Assembly (NCBI RefSeq): GCF_030816855.1
Contig: NZ_JAUSYK010000001.1
Coordinates: 1,116,001 to 1,180,000, forward strand
Direction: 5' to 3'
Length of the DNA: 64,000 nucleotides
From: Arthrobacter sp. B3I4
GTDB lineage: Bacteria; Actinomycetota; Actinomycetes; Actinomycetales; Micrococcaceae
Part shown: piece by piece, positions 1 through 8,129 of the stretch
Position numbering within the stretch: position 1 is the stretch's first letter
Layout: each line of letters begins with the position of its first letter
Translations under genes and position numbers: made by a program
Notes under the pieces: generated by a model
The model's input: only the letters and a program-made list of their open reading frames with translations
The model's database searches: none
Told to the model about the DNA's origin: nothing

Positions 1-1449
1 GGCAGCATTGTTCTCAAGCTCCTTGGAAACCTTGGCGTAGATGTCCTTCCGCTTCTGCGGGTCGGTGCTCGCTTTACCTTCGGCGAAGAGGGCGTCAAGG
101 GCTGGGGAACTGTAGCCCGCCACCTTGTTGAGGTTGCCGGTGCTGGTGAAGTAGCGCCCGTACATGCCATCCGGATCCGGGCGGCCGCCGTTGAGGGCCA
201 CCGCTGCGTCAAAGTCGCCAGCCTTCCACCGGGTAACGAAAGCGCCTGACTCCAGCACTTCCACGTTGAGGGTGATCTTCGCTTCGGCGAGCTGGGACTT
301 CAGATTCTGGGCCTCGTCCACTGAAGTGGCGTACTCGCCCTGGGAGACGATGGTTGAGAGCGTCACGCCGTCTTTCTTGCCAGCCTTGCTGAGGTAGTCA
401 GCGGCCTTGGAGAGATCCCGTTTAGCGCAAGGGCGGTCGTCCGCGTTGGACTTGAACGCCGGGGAGGTGATCGGTCCGGTGACTTCGCCCTCGCCGAGGG
501 CGGCGGTATCGAGCACCTGCTGCCGGTCCACGGCGCACTGGATGGCCAAGCGGACGTTGACGTCCTGCAGGTCCCCCCGTCGGGCGTTCAGCTGCAGGGC
601 GTGGTAGCTGAGTTGAGGCGTCTTAGCGACGGACATGTTGGGCCCCGCAGCAGTTTTAGCCACCAAAGGGCTGTTGAACACGGCGAAATTCACGTTGCCG
701 GACTGCATCGCCGAAACGATGGAGTTTTCATCAGGAATGACGCGCATCTCCACGGTGTCGAGCTTGGCCTTGTCTCCCCAGTAGGAATCGTTACGGGCAA
801 GCTTCAGCGACTGACTCGCGACCCGGTCCTTCAAAGCGAACGGGCCAGTACCGTTGGGAGCCTTCATAAGGGACTGCTCCGCGTCGTCCGAGGACAGAAT
901 CGCCATATTCACGACGGCGAGATTGGATGGCAGGGCAGCGTCCGGAGCGGACAGTCGCAGGACAACAGTGGCGGGGTCCGGGGCCTCCACTGCCGTCACG
1001 GCTGCCAGGGATGTACGGGCGACAGCACCTGTAGCTTCCTCTCTGATCTTGTCCAGGGAGAACTTGACGTCCTTGGAGTCGAAGGCACTGCCGTCGCTGA
1101 ACTTGACGCCCTCCCGGAGCTTAAACGTCAGGGTTTTTCCGGCATCCGACGCCTCCCAGGACTTCGCCAGGCCGGGAACGACCGCCAAATCCTTATCGAA
1201 CTCTGTCAGCGTTCCATAGATGTTCTGCAGAACAGAGACCGCCTGGAACTGGGTGGCTTTCCAGGGAAGGAGGGTGTCCGGATCGGTGGTGATCCCTACG
1301 ACCAGGTTTCCGCCGGAGTTTCCGGCCTTGCCGGCCGTCGCACCCGTTGGGGCGGACTGGGCGCCGCAGCCAGTAATGGTGACGGACACTGCTGCGGCTA
1401 TTGCGAATGCCGAAAGCGTGCCACGGATGAATCGGGAACCGCTGTGCAT
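1..1449 (-). CDS. ABC transporter substrate-binding lipoprotein, family 5 (oligopeptide type), partial
   Basis: Extracytoplasmic solute receptor of a peptide/nickel/opine-type ABC importer (SBP_bac_5 family). The gene reads leftward from ATG 1447-1449 and runs off the window edge, leaving 483 codons. Residues 1-28 form a lipoprotein signal with a lipobox ending Thr-Gly-Cys (Cys28), so the protein should be lipid-anchored outside the membrane. Family-typical segments follow: NLVVGITTDPDTLLPW, then GLAKSWEASDAGKTLTFKLR, GVKFSDGSAFDSKDV and NGTGPFALKD. Upstream on this strand is a GGAG-like ribosome site. It is divergent from the RpiR-family regulator at 1652, with a shared 202-bp control region, and nagB follows that regulator. 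Uptake of amino-sugar-containing peptides is therefore a reasonable inference, but the substrate is not readable from sequence. The permease and ATPase genes must lie left of the window. Confidence 0.9.
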   Translation of the reverse strand, partial: MHSGSRFIRGTLSAFAIAAAVSVTITGCGAQSAPTGATAGKAGNSGGNLVVGITTDPDTLLPWKATQFQAVSVLQNIYGTLTEFDKDLAVVPGLAKSWEASDAGKTLTFKLREGVKFSDGSAFDSKDVKFSLDKIREEATGAVARTSLAAVTAVEAPDPATVVLRLSAPDAALPSNLAVVNMAILSSDDAEQSLMKAPNGTGPFALKDRVASQSLKLARNDSYWGDKAKLDTVEMRVIPDENSIVSAMQSGNVNFAVFNSPLVAKTAAGPNMSVAKTPQLSYHALQLNARRGDLQDVNVRLAIQCAVDRQQVLDTAALGEGEVTGPITSPAFKSNADDRPCAKRDLSKAADYLSKAGKKDGVTLSTIVSQGEYATSVDEAQNLKSQLAEAKITLNVEVLESGAFVTRWKAGDFDAAVALNGGRPDPDGMYGRYFTSTGNLNKVAGYSSPALDALFAEGKASTDPQKRKDIYAKVSKELENNAA

Positions 1450-1651
1450 GGTTTGGTCTCCTCAGTGACAAGTGATGCCTCCTGCCATGCCGCACCGGCT
1501 GTTGCAGGTCCCCCAGAGAGCATCGATGATCCGGGTTGGTCATTAACTTACCCATGTGACCTGAATCATGTAAAGATATTCCGCAGAAGAGTTTTGCGAC
1601 GTCGGTCCCTTGAAGACTGACGTCCGATGAACATGTTGAAGAGGGAGCAGA

Positions 1652-2554
1652 ATGGCGAAGAGCGCAGTAAATGCCGCGGACTCTGAAGCGGTGCTGATTC
1701 GCATTCGCGCAGCTTTGCCCTCGCTGCGGCCGTCTGAAAGACGTATCGCTCAGGTGTTCGTGGACAGTCCGTCGGAGGGCGCCACCCTGTCGGTGGCCGA
1801 ACTTGCCGACCGTTGTGAAACGTCCACCACATCGGTGGTGCGTTTCTATAAACGAATGGGGTACTCCCACTACAAGGACCTTCTGATGGACCTCACACGG
1901 GAGGCCATGCGTCAAGAAATGACCACTTCGAGCCTCCCGCCGGTTTCCGGAGACATTGGGCGCAACGATTCTCTCGACGTCATTGTGGCCAAAGTGGCCA
2001 TCAACGAGACTCTGTCAATTTCAGACACGGCACGGTCACTGGATACAGAGGCCCTGGGACAAGCAGTGACGCTGATAACAGGATCCCGCCGGATCGACAC
2101 CTTCGGTATGGGCGCCGGCTCGCTGGTCGGCCTTGACCTGCAACAAAAACTTTCACGTGTCGGCCGCACGGTGATCAACTGGTCGGACCCTCATTCGGCC
2201 TGGACGGCTGCCGCGACGCTGGACTCCTCCTGCGTGGCCATTGCTATATCGCATTCCGGTCGCACCGGTGACACGGTGGATTTCCTTACAGTCGCGCGCG
2301 AATCCGGGGCGGCCACCATAGCAATCACCAACTTTCACACCTCGCCGGTCGCTTCAGCGGCCGACGTCGTGCTGACGACGTCGGCGAGGGAGAGCGCGTT
2401 CCGGTCCGGCGCCCTTGGCAGCCGTATCGCCCAGCTCATGGTGGTCGACTGCCTCTTTACGGCGGTAGCCCAAGCTTCCTACGACACCTCGGTGGAGGCG
2501 TTACGCAACACCTACAGGGTTGTCCATGACCGCAGCCAGGGCGGCGCCCGGTAG
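1652..2554 (+). CDS. MurR/RpiR family transcriptional regulator (HTH + SIS)
   Basis: DNA-binding regulator of 300 aa with the two-domain build of the RpiR/MurR family. The N-terminal winged helix-turn-helix (about residues 10-85) includes LRPSERRIAQVFVDSP and a recognition segment ETSTTSVVRFYKRMGY. A C-terminal SIS sugar-phosphate isomerase domain (about 125-260) contains FGMGAGSLVGLDLQQKL and the phosphosugar-binding type segment AISHSGRTGDTVDFL. ATG 1652 is preceded by AGGGAGCAG. It stands divergent to the solute-binding lipoprotein and 72 bp upstream of nagB, so its effector is probably an amino-sugar phosphate and its targets probably these two neighbours (inference). The 202-bp divergent region should hold its operator, but I cannot single one out confidently. 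Confidence 0.93.
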   Translation: MAKSAVNAADSEAVLIRIRAALPSLRPSERRIAQVFVDSPSEGATLSVAELADRCETSTTSVVRFYKRMGYSHYKDLLMDLTREAMRQEMTTSSLPPVSGDIGRNDSLDVIVAKVAINETLSISDTARSLDTEALGQAVTLITGSRRIDTFGMGAGSLVGLDLQQKLSRVGRTVINWSDPHSAWTAAATLDSSCVAIAISHSGRTGDTVDFLTVARESGAATIAITNFHTSPVASAADVVLTTSARESAFRSGALGSRIAQLMVVDCLFTAVAQASYDTSVEALRNTYRVVHDRSQGGAR

Positions 2555-2626
2555 CGCCAGCGGCACACGACGCCGGTCGGCAGACCGTTTTTGTTCCGCA
2601 CAGGGCCGTTTACGAATTGGAGAACA

Positions 2627-3439
2627 ATGGAAGTCATCATTGCCGCGACGCCTGGCCAGGTCGGGTGCATCGCCGCAGGAGTCATCGCGGGGATTGTCGG
2701 CAAAAAACCGGACGCCGTCCTTGGCCTCGCGACGGGCAGTTCTCCCATGGTCGTCTACGCAGAACTCGCCAGGATGCGTCACGACGCCGAAATTGACCTG
2801 GTTGCGACACGGGGCTTCGCTCTGGACGAGTATGTTGGGCTCGCGCCCGGGCACCCGGCCCGCTACGCCGCCGTCGTGCAACGGGACATCGTGGAACCGC
2901 TCGGCATGACGCCTGAAAACGTGACGGTCCCCGACGGCGGGAGCCTCGATCACGAGCAGGCCTGCAGGGACTTCGAAGCAGCGATCAGCCGCTCAGGCGG
3001 TGTTGATGTCCAAATCCTCGGCATCGGTACCAACGGCCATATCGGTTTCAATGAGCCAACGTCGTCGCTGACGTCCCGCACCAGGGTCAAGACACTCACT
3101 GAGCAGACGAGGGCCGACAACGCCCGCTTCTTCAACACCGCCGACGAAGTCCCGAGGCATTGCATAACTCAAGGACTGGGCACGATCTTTGAAGCCAGGC
3201 AGCTGCTTCTTGTCGCGCAGGGAAAGGGCAAAGCCCGAGCCCTCGCTGCGGCTATAGAAGGCCCCTTGTCGAGCATGTGCCCCGCGTCGTTGTTGCAACT
3301 CCACCCGCGTGCAACGGTAGTCATCGACGAAGCCGCCGCAGGCGACCTCGCCCTCACCGATTACTACCGCTATGCGTTCGACAACAAACCAGCTTCGAGT
3401 GGTGTGCGGTTCGGGCAAGGTCCCTGCGGCCAGGGTTAG
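2627..3439 (+). CDS. nagB: Glucosamine-6-phosphate deaminase
   Basis: Converts glucosamine-6-phosphate to fructose-6-phosphate plus ammonia in cytoplasmic amino-sugar catabolism. It is 270 aa from ATG 2627, close to the usual 260-270. I prefer ATG 2627, preceded by GGAG, over the in-frame TTG at 2591, because the protein family starts at MEVII. Visible landmarks are GLATGSSPMVVYAEL near the N-terminus (phosphate loop), the active-site segment GFALDEYVGL, and GIGTNGHIGFNEPTSSL. The last residues after DNKPA (SSGVRFGQGPCGQG) do not look like the usual short C-terminus. The sequence changes immediately to a truncated ABC transporter, so the 3' end probably abuts a recombination junction. The enzyme core is complete and it should be functional. 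It is probably controlled by the preceding RpiR-family regulator. Confidence 0.95.
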   Translation: MEVIIAATPGQVGCIAAGVIAGIVGKKPDAVLGLATGSSPMVVYAELARMRHDAEIDLVATRGFALDEYVGLAPGHPARYAAVVQRDIVEPLGMTPENVTVPDGGSLDHEQACRDFEAAISRSGGVDVQILGIGTNGHIGFNEPTSSLTSRTRVKTLTEQTRADNARFFNTADEVPRHCITQGLGTIFEARQLLLVAQGKGKARALAAAIEGPLSSMCPASLLQLHPRATVVIDEAAAGDLALTDYYRYAFDNKPASSGVRFGQGPCGQG

Positions 3440-3452
3440 CAGGCAGCCGGCG

Positions 3453-4081
3453 ACCGGAGACGGCAAGACAACCCTGGGGAAACTGATGATGCGCTCTTAC
3501 GAGCTTGACACCGGGAAGATCGCGCTCGACGGCGTGGACGTGGCGCTGATGTCCCGGCATGAGCTGCGCTCGCGGATGGGCATGGTGCTGCAGGACACCT
3601 GGCTGTTCGGCGGGACCATCCGGGACAACATCGCCTACGGCCGGCCCGGTGCGTCGGAGGCGGAGATCCTGGAGGCGGCTAAGCGACGTATGTGGACCGG
3701 TTCGTGAAGTCCCTGCCGCAGGGCTACGACACCGTGCTCGACGACGAGGGCGGCAACGTCTCGTCGGGGGAGAAGCAGCTGCTGACCATCGCCCGGGCGT
3801 TCCTGGCCCGACCCTCGGTGCTGATCCTGGATGAGGCCACATCCTCGGTGGATACCCGCACCGAGGTGCTGGTGCAGAAGGCGATGAGCGCTCTACGGTC
3901 GGACCGGACGTCGTTCGTCATTGCCCACCGGCTCTCCACTATCCGCGACGTCGACCTCATCCTGGTGATGGAAGCCGGGCAGATCGTGGAGCAGGGCACG
4001 CACGCGTCGCTGCTGGAGGCCGGTGGGGCGTATGCCCGGCTGTACGAAGCCCAGTTCGCGGCGCCGGTGGCGGAGGTTTAG
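3453..4081 (+). pseudogene. Multidrug-type ABC transporter, ATPase remnant (5'-truncated and frameshifted)
   Basis: Only the nucleotide-binding domain of an MsbA/LmrA-like exporter survives. It begins inside Walker A (GDGKTTLGKLMMR) right after the nagB end. The transmembrane domain that should precede it, about 350 residues, is absent. Following are the Q-loop (GMVLQDTWLFGGTIRDNIAY), a signature motif variant ([14 protein letters not shown]), Walker B ([13 protein letters not shown]) and the H-loop ([10 protein letters not shown]), ending at TAG 4079-4081. The frame breaks at 3683/3684. The DNA reads AAG-CGACGTATG, whereas adding one G (AAG-GCG-ACG-TAT-GTG) restores the expected [11 protein letters not shown], so one base is missing. 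Truncation plus frameshift make this a clear relic. It sits at the boundary between chromosomal nagB and the low-G+C accessory island. Confidence 0.85.
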
Positions 4082-4257
4082 ATGCGCTTACCTCGGACCG
4101 CTAGAAGGACCGCTGGCCAGCCGGCCGAGCTCGGGATGTACGAGTACCGCCGTTGTTGCAGGGAAAACGTCATGCGCCGACCTCTCATGGCACCGCGACT
4201 GACCATTTACGGCCGGCTCCGAAAGGCTTTAGAACTCTGGCCAGCGTTGGCTTCTTT

Positions 4258-4809
4258 CTAGTGCTGACCCGTCAGTCTCGTCAGCTGGCAACTAACGTCG
4301 GCCAGTTGGTTCCCACACTCGTCGAGCCAAGACTCCTGAGCCGAGGGCGAAATCTCAAGCCACCATGTTTCATTCGAACCGGCCCCGGTGTGCTGTCCCC
4401 TAGTGCCAATGACGTGCCTATCTAGGATCTCCTTTGGTATCAACCATGCGTTCATGTCGAAGGGGGCTAAGCCAAAGCACAGGCAATAGTCGTAGTCCCG
4501 GTCTCGAATCTGTTGAAATCGGTAGAAGCCAGAGTCCCAAAGGGTGGAGAACTTCACCTGAACAAGCACGCCGTTTAAGTCAAGGTAAGGCTGGTTGTCC
4601 ATGTAGACCTGTTCGGGGAAAATCCCAAGAGTATGTGCCCATGAAGTGACGAGCTGTCGCGCTACAGCCCCCTTGGTGGCGGACGGGAGGGCGAGCACCC
4701 ATTTGAAGGGACTTTCATCCCATATTTGAGTTCCTGGATGCTGTGTCTCCAGCCCATGAAGTATACGTCTCAGGAACTCGAAGTCCCTTTCGGAACGAAA
4801 ATTGACCAT
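4258..4809 (-). CDS. PD-(D/E)XK-like restriction endonuclease-type protein
   Basis: Protein of 183 aa, starting at ATG 4807-4809 after a strong GAGGGGGG ribosome site. Residues 77-86 (DLNGVLVQVK) fit a degenerate PD-(D/E)XK nuclease core with Asp77, Gln84 in place of the usual Glu, and Lys86; QxK variants are known in this superfamily. The segment FYRFQQIRDRDYDYCLCFG (residues 95-113), followed by WLIPKEI, is characteristic of small restriction-endonuclease-like proteins. It has no recognisable DNA-recognition domain, so specificity is unknown. It lies 414 bp downstream of a D12 adenine methylase on the same strand, as expected for the cutting partner of a restriction-modification pair. The function is inferred from motif and context. 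Codon use is less G/C-biased than in flanking chromosomal genes. Confidence 0.55.
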   Translation of the reverse strand: MVNFRSERDFEFLRRILHGLETQHPGTQIWDESPFKWVLALPSATKGAVARQLVTSWAHTLGIFPEQVYMDNQPYLDLNGVLVQVKFSTLWDSGFYRFQQIRDRDYDYCLCFGLAPFDMNAWLIPKEILDRHVIGTRGQHTGAGSNETWWLEISPSAQESWLDECGNQLADVSCQLTRLTGQH

Positions 4810-5223
4810 TACGACGACCCCCCTCGGTTCGGCGCGGCGACGAATGTCTCCCCTTTGGATTCAAGAATACCTTTAGCCAACCTGACGTGTATATTTTCCT
4901 TTTGTTCGTGAGATCGCTCGCTTTTCTGCTCCATTCGTCTCTCGGTGGGGAGAAGCCGTGCTGACGATTGCCGGGCCTTCTCGGACCGGCGGTAAGGGTT
5001 GCAGTCAACCGCTCGGGGAGGGCCGTCTCTGAATCAGTTGCCGGTTTCGCTCTGTCCTGGTGGATGGTCCGGGCCGCCGTGATGGGAAGCCCCGTCTCCT
5101 GCGGTTGCCGGACGTGAACCAGTTCAGACCGCGGATGCTCGTCATCGATGAACACCGGACCCGGTCCGCGCGCTACTTCCAGGCCTCTTCGCCGCCCCTG
5201 GCGCGGCCGGGTGTCGGTATCTC
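4810..5223. other. Intergenic stretch between nuclease-like gene and D12 methylase
   Basis: This 414-bp stretch has no gene I can support. An open frame on the minus strand spans 4715-5155. Its translation is rich in Arg/Pro/Thr, matches no family I know, and overlaps the start of the nuclease-like gene. The section around 4960-5200 is much higher in G+C than 4810-4940, so the stretch may be a patchwork of older chromosomal and island DNA. Confidence 0.4.
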
Positions 5224-6132
5224 CTAAGAGAGCAGTTCCATGCGCTTTTTTCGGAAGCTCGCGGCCGAAATCCCGCTAGGACTTAATTCGTCGGGCAGAA
5301 CGAGCTCCGGTGCATGGAAGATCACTTCGGAGCCCTTGGACGATTTAGCGGCGCTGTAGCTAAGCCCGTAATGGAGCGAGTCCTGGGCTTCGTAAAGGCG
5401 CAGTATGGCAGGGGCGGCGTCGTAGGAGACGATCCAAGGATGCGCCAGGCGGGAAACGGAGGCTGCGACTTCTGCGTGATCCTGATGCTCGTAAAAGTTG
5501 TCGTACAACCCCTCACCCTTCACGTAATACGGGGGGTCGAGATATAAAAACGCGGGGGGCTGTTCAGGTTCGGCCCATGACATGACGAACTCTACTGCAT
5601 CGATTTTGGTGAGGCTAATGCGTGACTTGAAGCGCGATATCTTTCGAATGCGCTGCACTAAGTTGTCTTTGTTAAACCTGGCATCAATTTTCCACGGGCC
5701 GTCTTGTTTAAGGCCACCTATGATGCCGCCGCTGATAATGCCTGAGCGGTTTGTCCGGTTGAGGAAGAAAGTCGAGAAGCCTAGCTCAAGAGTGGATGGC
5801 GAGATACTTCTCTGGACATCCTTCTGAAAGTGCCACTCTTCAACCGAAACTTCCGTCGTTTCTATAAGGGAACAGAGTGCATCCGTGTCATTCAGCACTG
5901 AGTGCCAGAACGCGTGTACGCCCTCGTTGAGGTCATTGATGTGGATATGGCCCGCATAGTCTTCGAACAGCAGTGACAGCGCTACGCTGGCTCCGCCTGC
6001 GTAGGGTTCGACGTAGTCTGAGCCCAAGAGATCGTTTTTCAGCATTATGAGCTTGATGTAGTTGGCAATCTTTCCTTTACCCCCGGGGTAGCGCAGAGGG
6101 GAGGGGAAACGTGCTGCAGCGGCCCCTGTCAT
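5224..6132 (-). CDS. D12-class DNA N6-adenine methyltransferase (Dam-like)
   Basis: Transfers a methyl group from S-adenosylmethionine to adenine in DNA. It is 302 aa with all D12 family landmarks in the usual order: PSPLRYPGGKG (residues 11-20, the N-terminal SAM-binding lysine motif), YVEPYAGGAS (40-49, motif I), FFLNRTNRSGI (122-132) and the catalytic DPPYY (199-203, motif IV). The start codon overlaps the stop of the upstream ParB-fold gene as ATGA (6129-6132), so the two are translationally coupled. A nuclease-like gene lies downstream on the same strand. It probably marks host DNA so that the island's nuclease spares it. An orphan or phage-derived Dam-like role is the alternative. The recognition sequence cannot be read from the protein. 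Confidence 0.9.
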   Translation of the reverse strand: MTGAAAARFPSPLRYPGGKGKIANYIKLIMLKNDLLGSDYVEPYAGGASVALSLLFEDYAGHIHINDLNEGVHAFWHSVLNDTDALCSLIETTEVSVEEWHFQKDVQRSISPSTLELGFSTFFLNRTNRSGIISGGIIGGLKQDGPWKIDARFNKDNLVQRIRKISRFKSRISLTKIDAVEFVMSWAEPEQPPAFLYLDPPYYVKGEGLYDNFYEHQDHAEVAASVSRLAHPWIVSYDAAPAILRLYEAQDSLHYGLSYSAAKSSKGSEVIFHAPELVLPDELSPSGISAASFRKKRMELLS

Positions 6133-7481
6133 TGCCAGACCACCTGAAGAAATGGTTGCAGTTCGTCCCAGGCGGTTCGGACTTCGCTAGCCTTAGGAAT
6201 CACGTATTTGTTATGTACGTACTGATTGAAGGTCATCGCAGACGCCGCTATGGTGTCCTGCGAATCGGCGATCTTGTACATGGCGCGCTTGAGCTGCTGG
6301 TCAAGGAGGTCTTCCGAGTGAAGTTTGTCCACGACTTTCTTCAATCGTTTTGACAATGGGGTGTTCATGCGTTCTTGTTCGGTCATCAAAGAGTATTCGG
6401 CAATTCCGTGATCTACCGTTAGTTCGAGGAATACGCGGAGCATCACTACGCCGGCGTTGGGAAACGTGTCCGCGTCGAGAGAGGTGAGTTCATTAAAAAT
6501 ACCGTTGAGGCGGGGAGGGGCGGGATTGATGCCGCAGTTCTTCATCGCCACGGACGTTCGCGGCGCTTTGGTGCGGGTCTTGGGTCTGGGTTTCGGCTTC
6601 AGGGGCGGAACACCGGAAGAGGAGGCCTTGCCTGCGTCTGCAAGAATCACGGGCGAAGCGATGCGTGTCGCTGGGTCGGGAAGTTCGGATGCGGAGAATT
6701 CTTTCAGATAGGCGACCCGGTCACTGGCCTCATAGACATCCTTTACTTTGATGGTCCCGCTACGGAGGTCGGTGACCATACGGCGCAGCCCCTTTATCAC
6801 CTCAGCTGCAGGGAAATGCGTCACGACCTGTCCACCCACAAAGTCGATTCCGAGCGTTTCCCTGATCTCCTTGGTATTCAGGATTCGCTGAAGGGTCGTC
6901 ATAATCCGCGTTTTGGATGAACTGGGCCCATCTACACTGTCGACGTAGTCGAGGATCTGTCCCGCAGTACTCCTTGGCCGGTTCTGCCCATGGCGGCTGA
7001 GGAACCGGTCCTGTTCGTTAGCGTCCCATTCAACTAGGCCTGCACCTTCGTTTGCCCCAGTGTGCCTGAGGGTAACCCAGTGAAAGGCGTCATCTTCGTT
7101 ATCGAAAAGAACGCAGGTGAGCTCGTCCACGGGGTCTTTCTCGAAGAGCTTTGCGAGCTCACCGAGTCGGCGCTGCTCGCTAGGACTGAGTCCACCGCTG
7201 ACAATCATCGGATTGTCAAGCGCCTTCAGCGCCAAGACCCGTCGATTTCCTTCGATAACCCTGTACTTCCTACGCTGGTCATCAGTAGCGACAACAGCGG
7301 GCAGGTTGGTGGGATCCGTGCCGTGCTTGACGATGTTCTCAGCCAAGTTCACCAGCCGCTTAGCCTGCTGCTTTGCGAGGGTTACGTAGACCTGCTGTTG
7401 CGAAGCCTGTTCATCCCCAAGCCGTGCATTTTTTTGGTCCAAGAGCAGATCTGCCAAAGGAACACTGACGGTTTCAGGCAC
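6129..7481 (-). CDS. ParB N-terminal-domain protein with C-terminal helical domain
   Basis: Protein of 450 aa starting at GTG 7479-7481 behind GGGGGGAAG. Residues 1-100 form a ParB/Srx-like domain: the opening VSVPLADLLLDQKNARLG and the NTP-binding/catalytic-type motif EGNRR (77-81) followed by VLALKAL. The middle (about 200-260) is helical. A C-terminal domain (about 325-450) is also helical and ends with FNQYVHNKYVIP (418-429) and AWDELQPF. That segment recalls HEPN-like helical bundles, but no canonical RX4-6H motif is visible. It lacks the features of a chromosome-partitioning ParB (no parA partner, no parS). Translational coupling to the D12 methylase argues for joint function, perhaps a CTP- or nucleotide-dependent DNA-sensing or nuclease subunit of a modification/defence module (inference). 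Confidence 0.75.
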   Translation of the reverse strand: MPETVSVPLADLLLDQKNARLGDEQASQQQVYVTLAKQQAKRLVNLAENIVKHGTDPTNLPAVVATDDQRRKYRVIEGNRRVLALKALDNPMIVSGGLSPSEQRRLGELAKLFEKDPVDELTCVLFDNEDDAFHWVTLRHTGANEGAGLVEWDANEQDRFLSRHGQNRPRSTAGQILDYVDSVDGPSSSKTRIMTTLQRILNTKEIRETLGIDFVGGQVVTHFPAAEVIKGLRRMVTDLRSGTIKVKDVYEASDRVAYLKEFSASELPDPATRIASPVILADAGKASSSGVPPLKPKPRPKTRTKAPRTSVAMKNCGINPAPPRLNGIFNELTSLDADTFPNAGVVMLRVFLELTVDHGIAEYSLMTEQERMNTPLSKRLKKVVDKLHSEDLLDQQLKRAMYKIADSQDTIAASAMTFNQYVHNKYVIPKASEVRTAWDELQPFLQVVWQ

Positions 7482-8129
7482 TGACTTCCCCCCAACTCAT
7501 ATTCAGCTCTGTCGTGAGCCACCTAGTCCACAATAGTCATCAACGAATGCCGTGGACACCAACGCCATATCTTGCCTAATCATGTCTCGCTACGCATAGC
7601 CGACAGCGATGCGTGGGACACCCGTTGCGGCGGGAGAACGAGGAGGCGCGTCTGCCATGGTGCGGACAGGGTCAGCGACGGAGGCGGCGCGCTTGTAGTT
7701 GCACGCCTCCCGTCGCAACATCTTCACTAACCCCGCTGAGTCCTGCGCCGTCAGTTGCAGTACCACCGTATCTGTGAAGATTGGCCGGGCCGGGCACTTG
7801 GTGCTGAGCTTGCGGCGGTATGCGCGAAAGCGCTGCCCGGAACTCGCCGCAGGCACTCGTGCTTGGAGTAGACCTGGTCTCGGGTGCCAATCGCCAATCA
7901 AATCTCTGACCCTCCGCGTCGGTCCAGGTGGACTCGAAGCGGCAAGGGCTGAACTGCAGGAAGGCGGCTAGTGCAACGATTCGATGCGTCGGAATGCGAC
8001 CCCGCAAACCCGTCATGCTGTATACCTAATGTCCCTGCTCGGGGTAGCTAAAAGTTTGTCGTAGGATAGGCAAATCTTAGTAACCTTTTGGCGTCCGCAC
8101 GGTGGCGCGTCGTCCTGGGAGTCCGAATC
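7482..8129. promoter_or_regulatory. Divergent intergenic region of the accessory island
   Basis: A 648-bp stretch separates the leftward ParB-fold/methylase operon from the rightward Ntn-hydrolase gene and must contain both promoters. It is A+T-richer near 8040-8100. A minus-strand frame of 103 codons (7590-7901) contains a plausible-looking stretch but has no ribosome site or recognisable homology, so I do not call it. No repeat or tRNA-like integration target is visible. Confidence 0.4.

Noticed and set aside
4715..5155. 146-codon minus-strand frame between nuclease-like and methylase genes
   Set aside because: Overlaps the nuclease-like gene start; low-complexity basic composition; no homology recognised.
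6129..7481. Chromosome- or plasmid-partitioning ParB
   Set aside because: No ParA gene, no parS-like repeats, and a different C-terminal domain; coupling to a methylase points elsewhere.
7590..7901. Possible 103-aa protein on the minus strand in the island
   Set aside because: One stretch looks protein-like, but there is no ribosome site, no known domain, and a second frame overlaps it; left uncalled.
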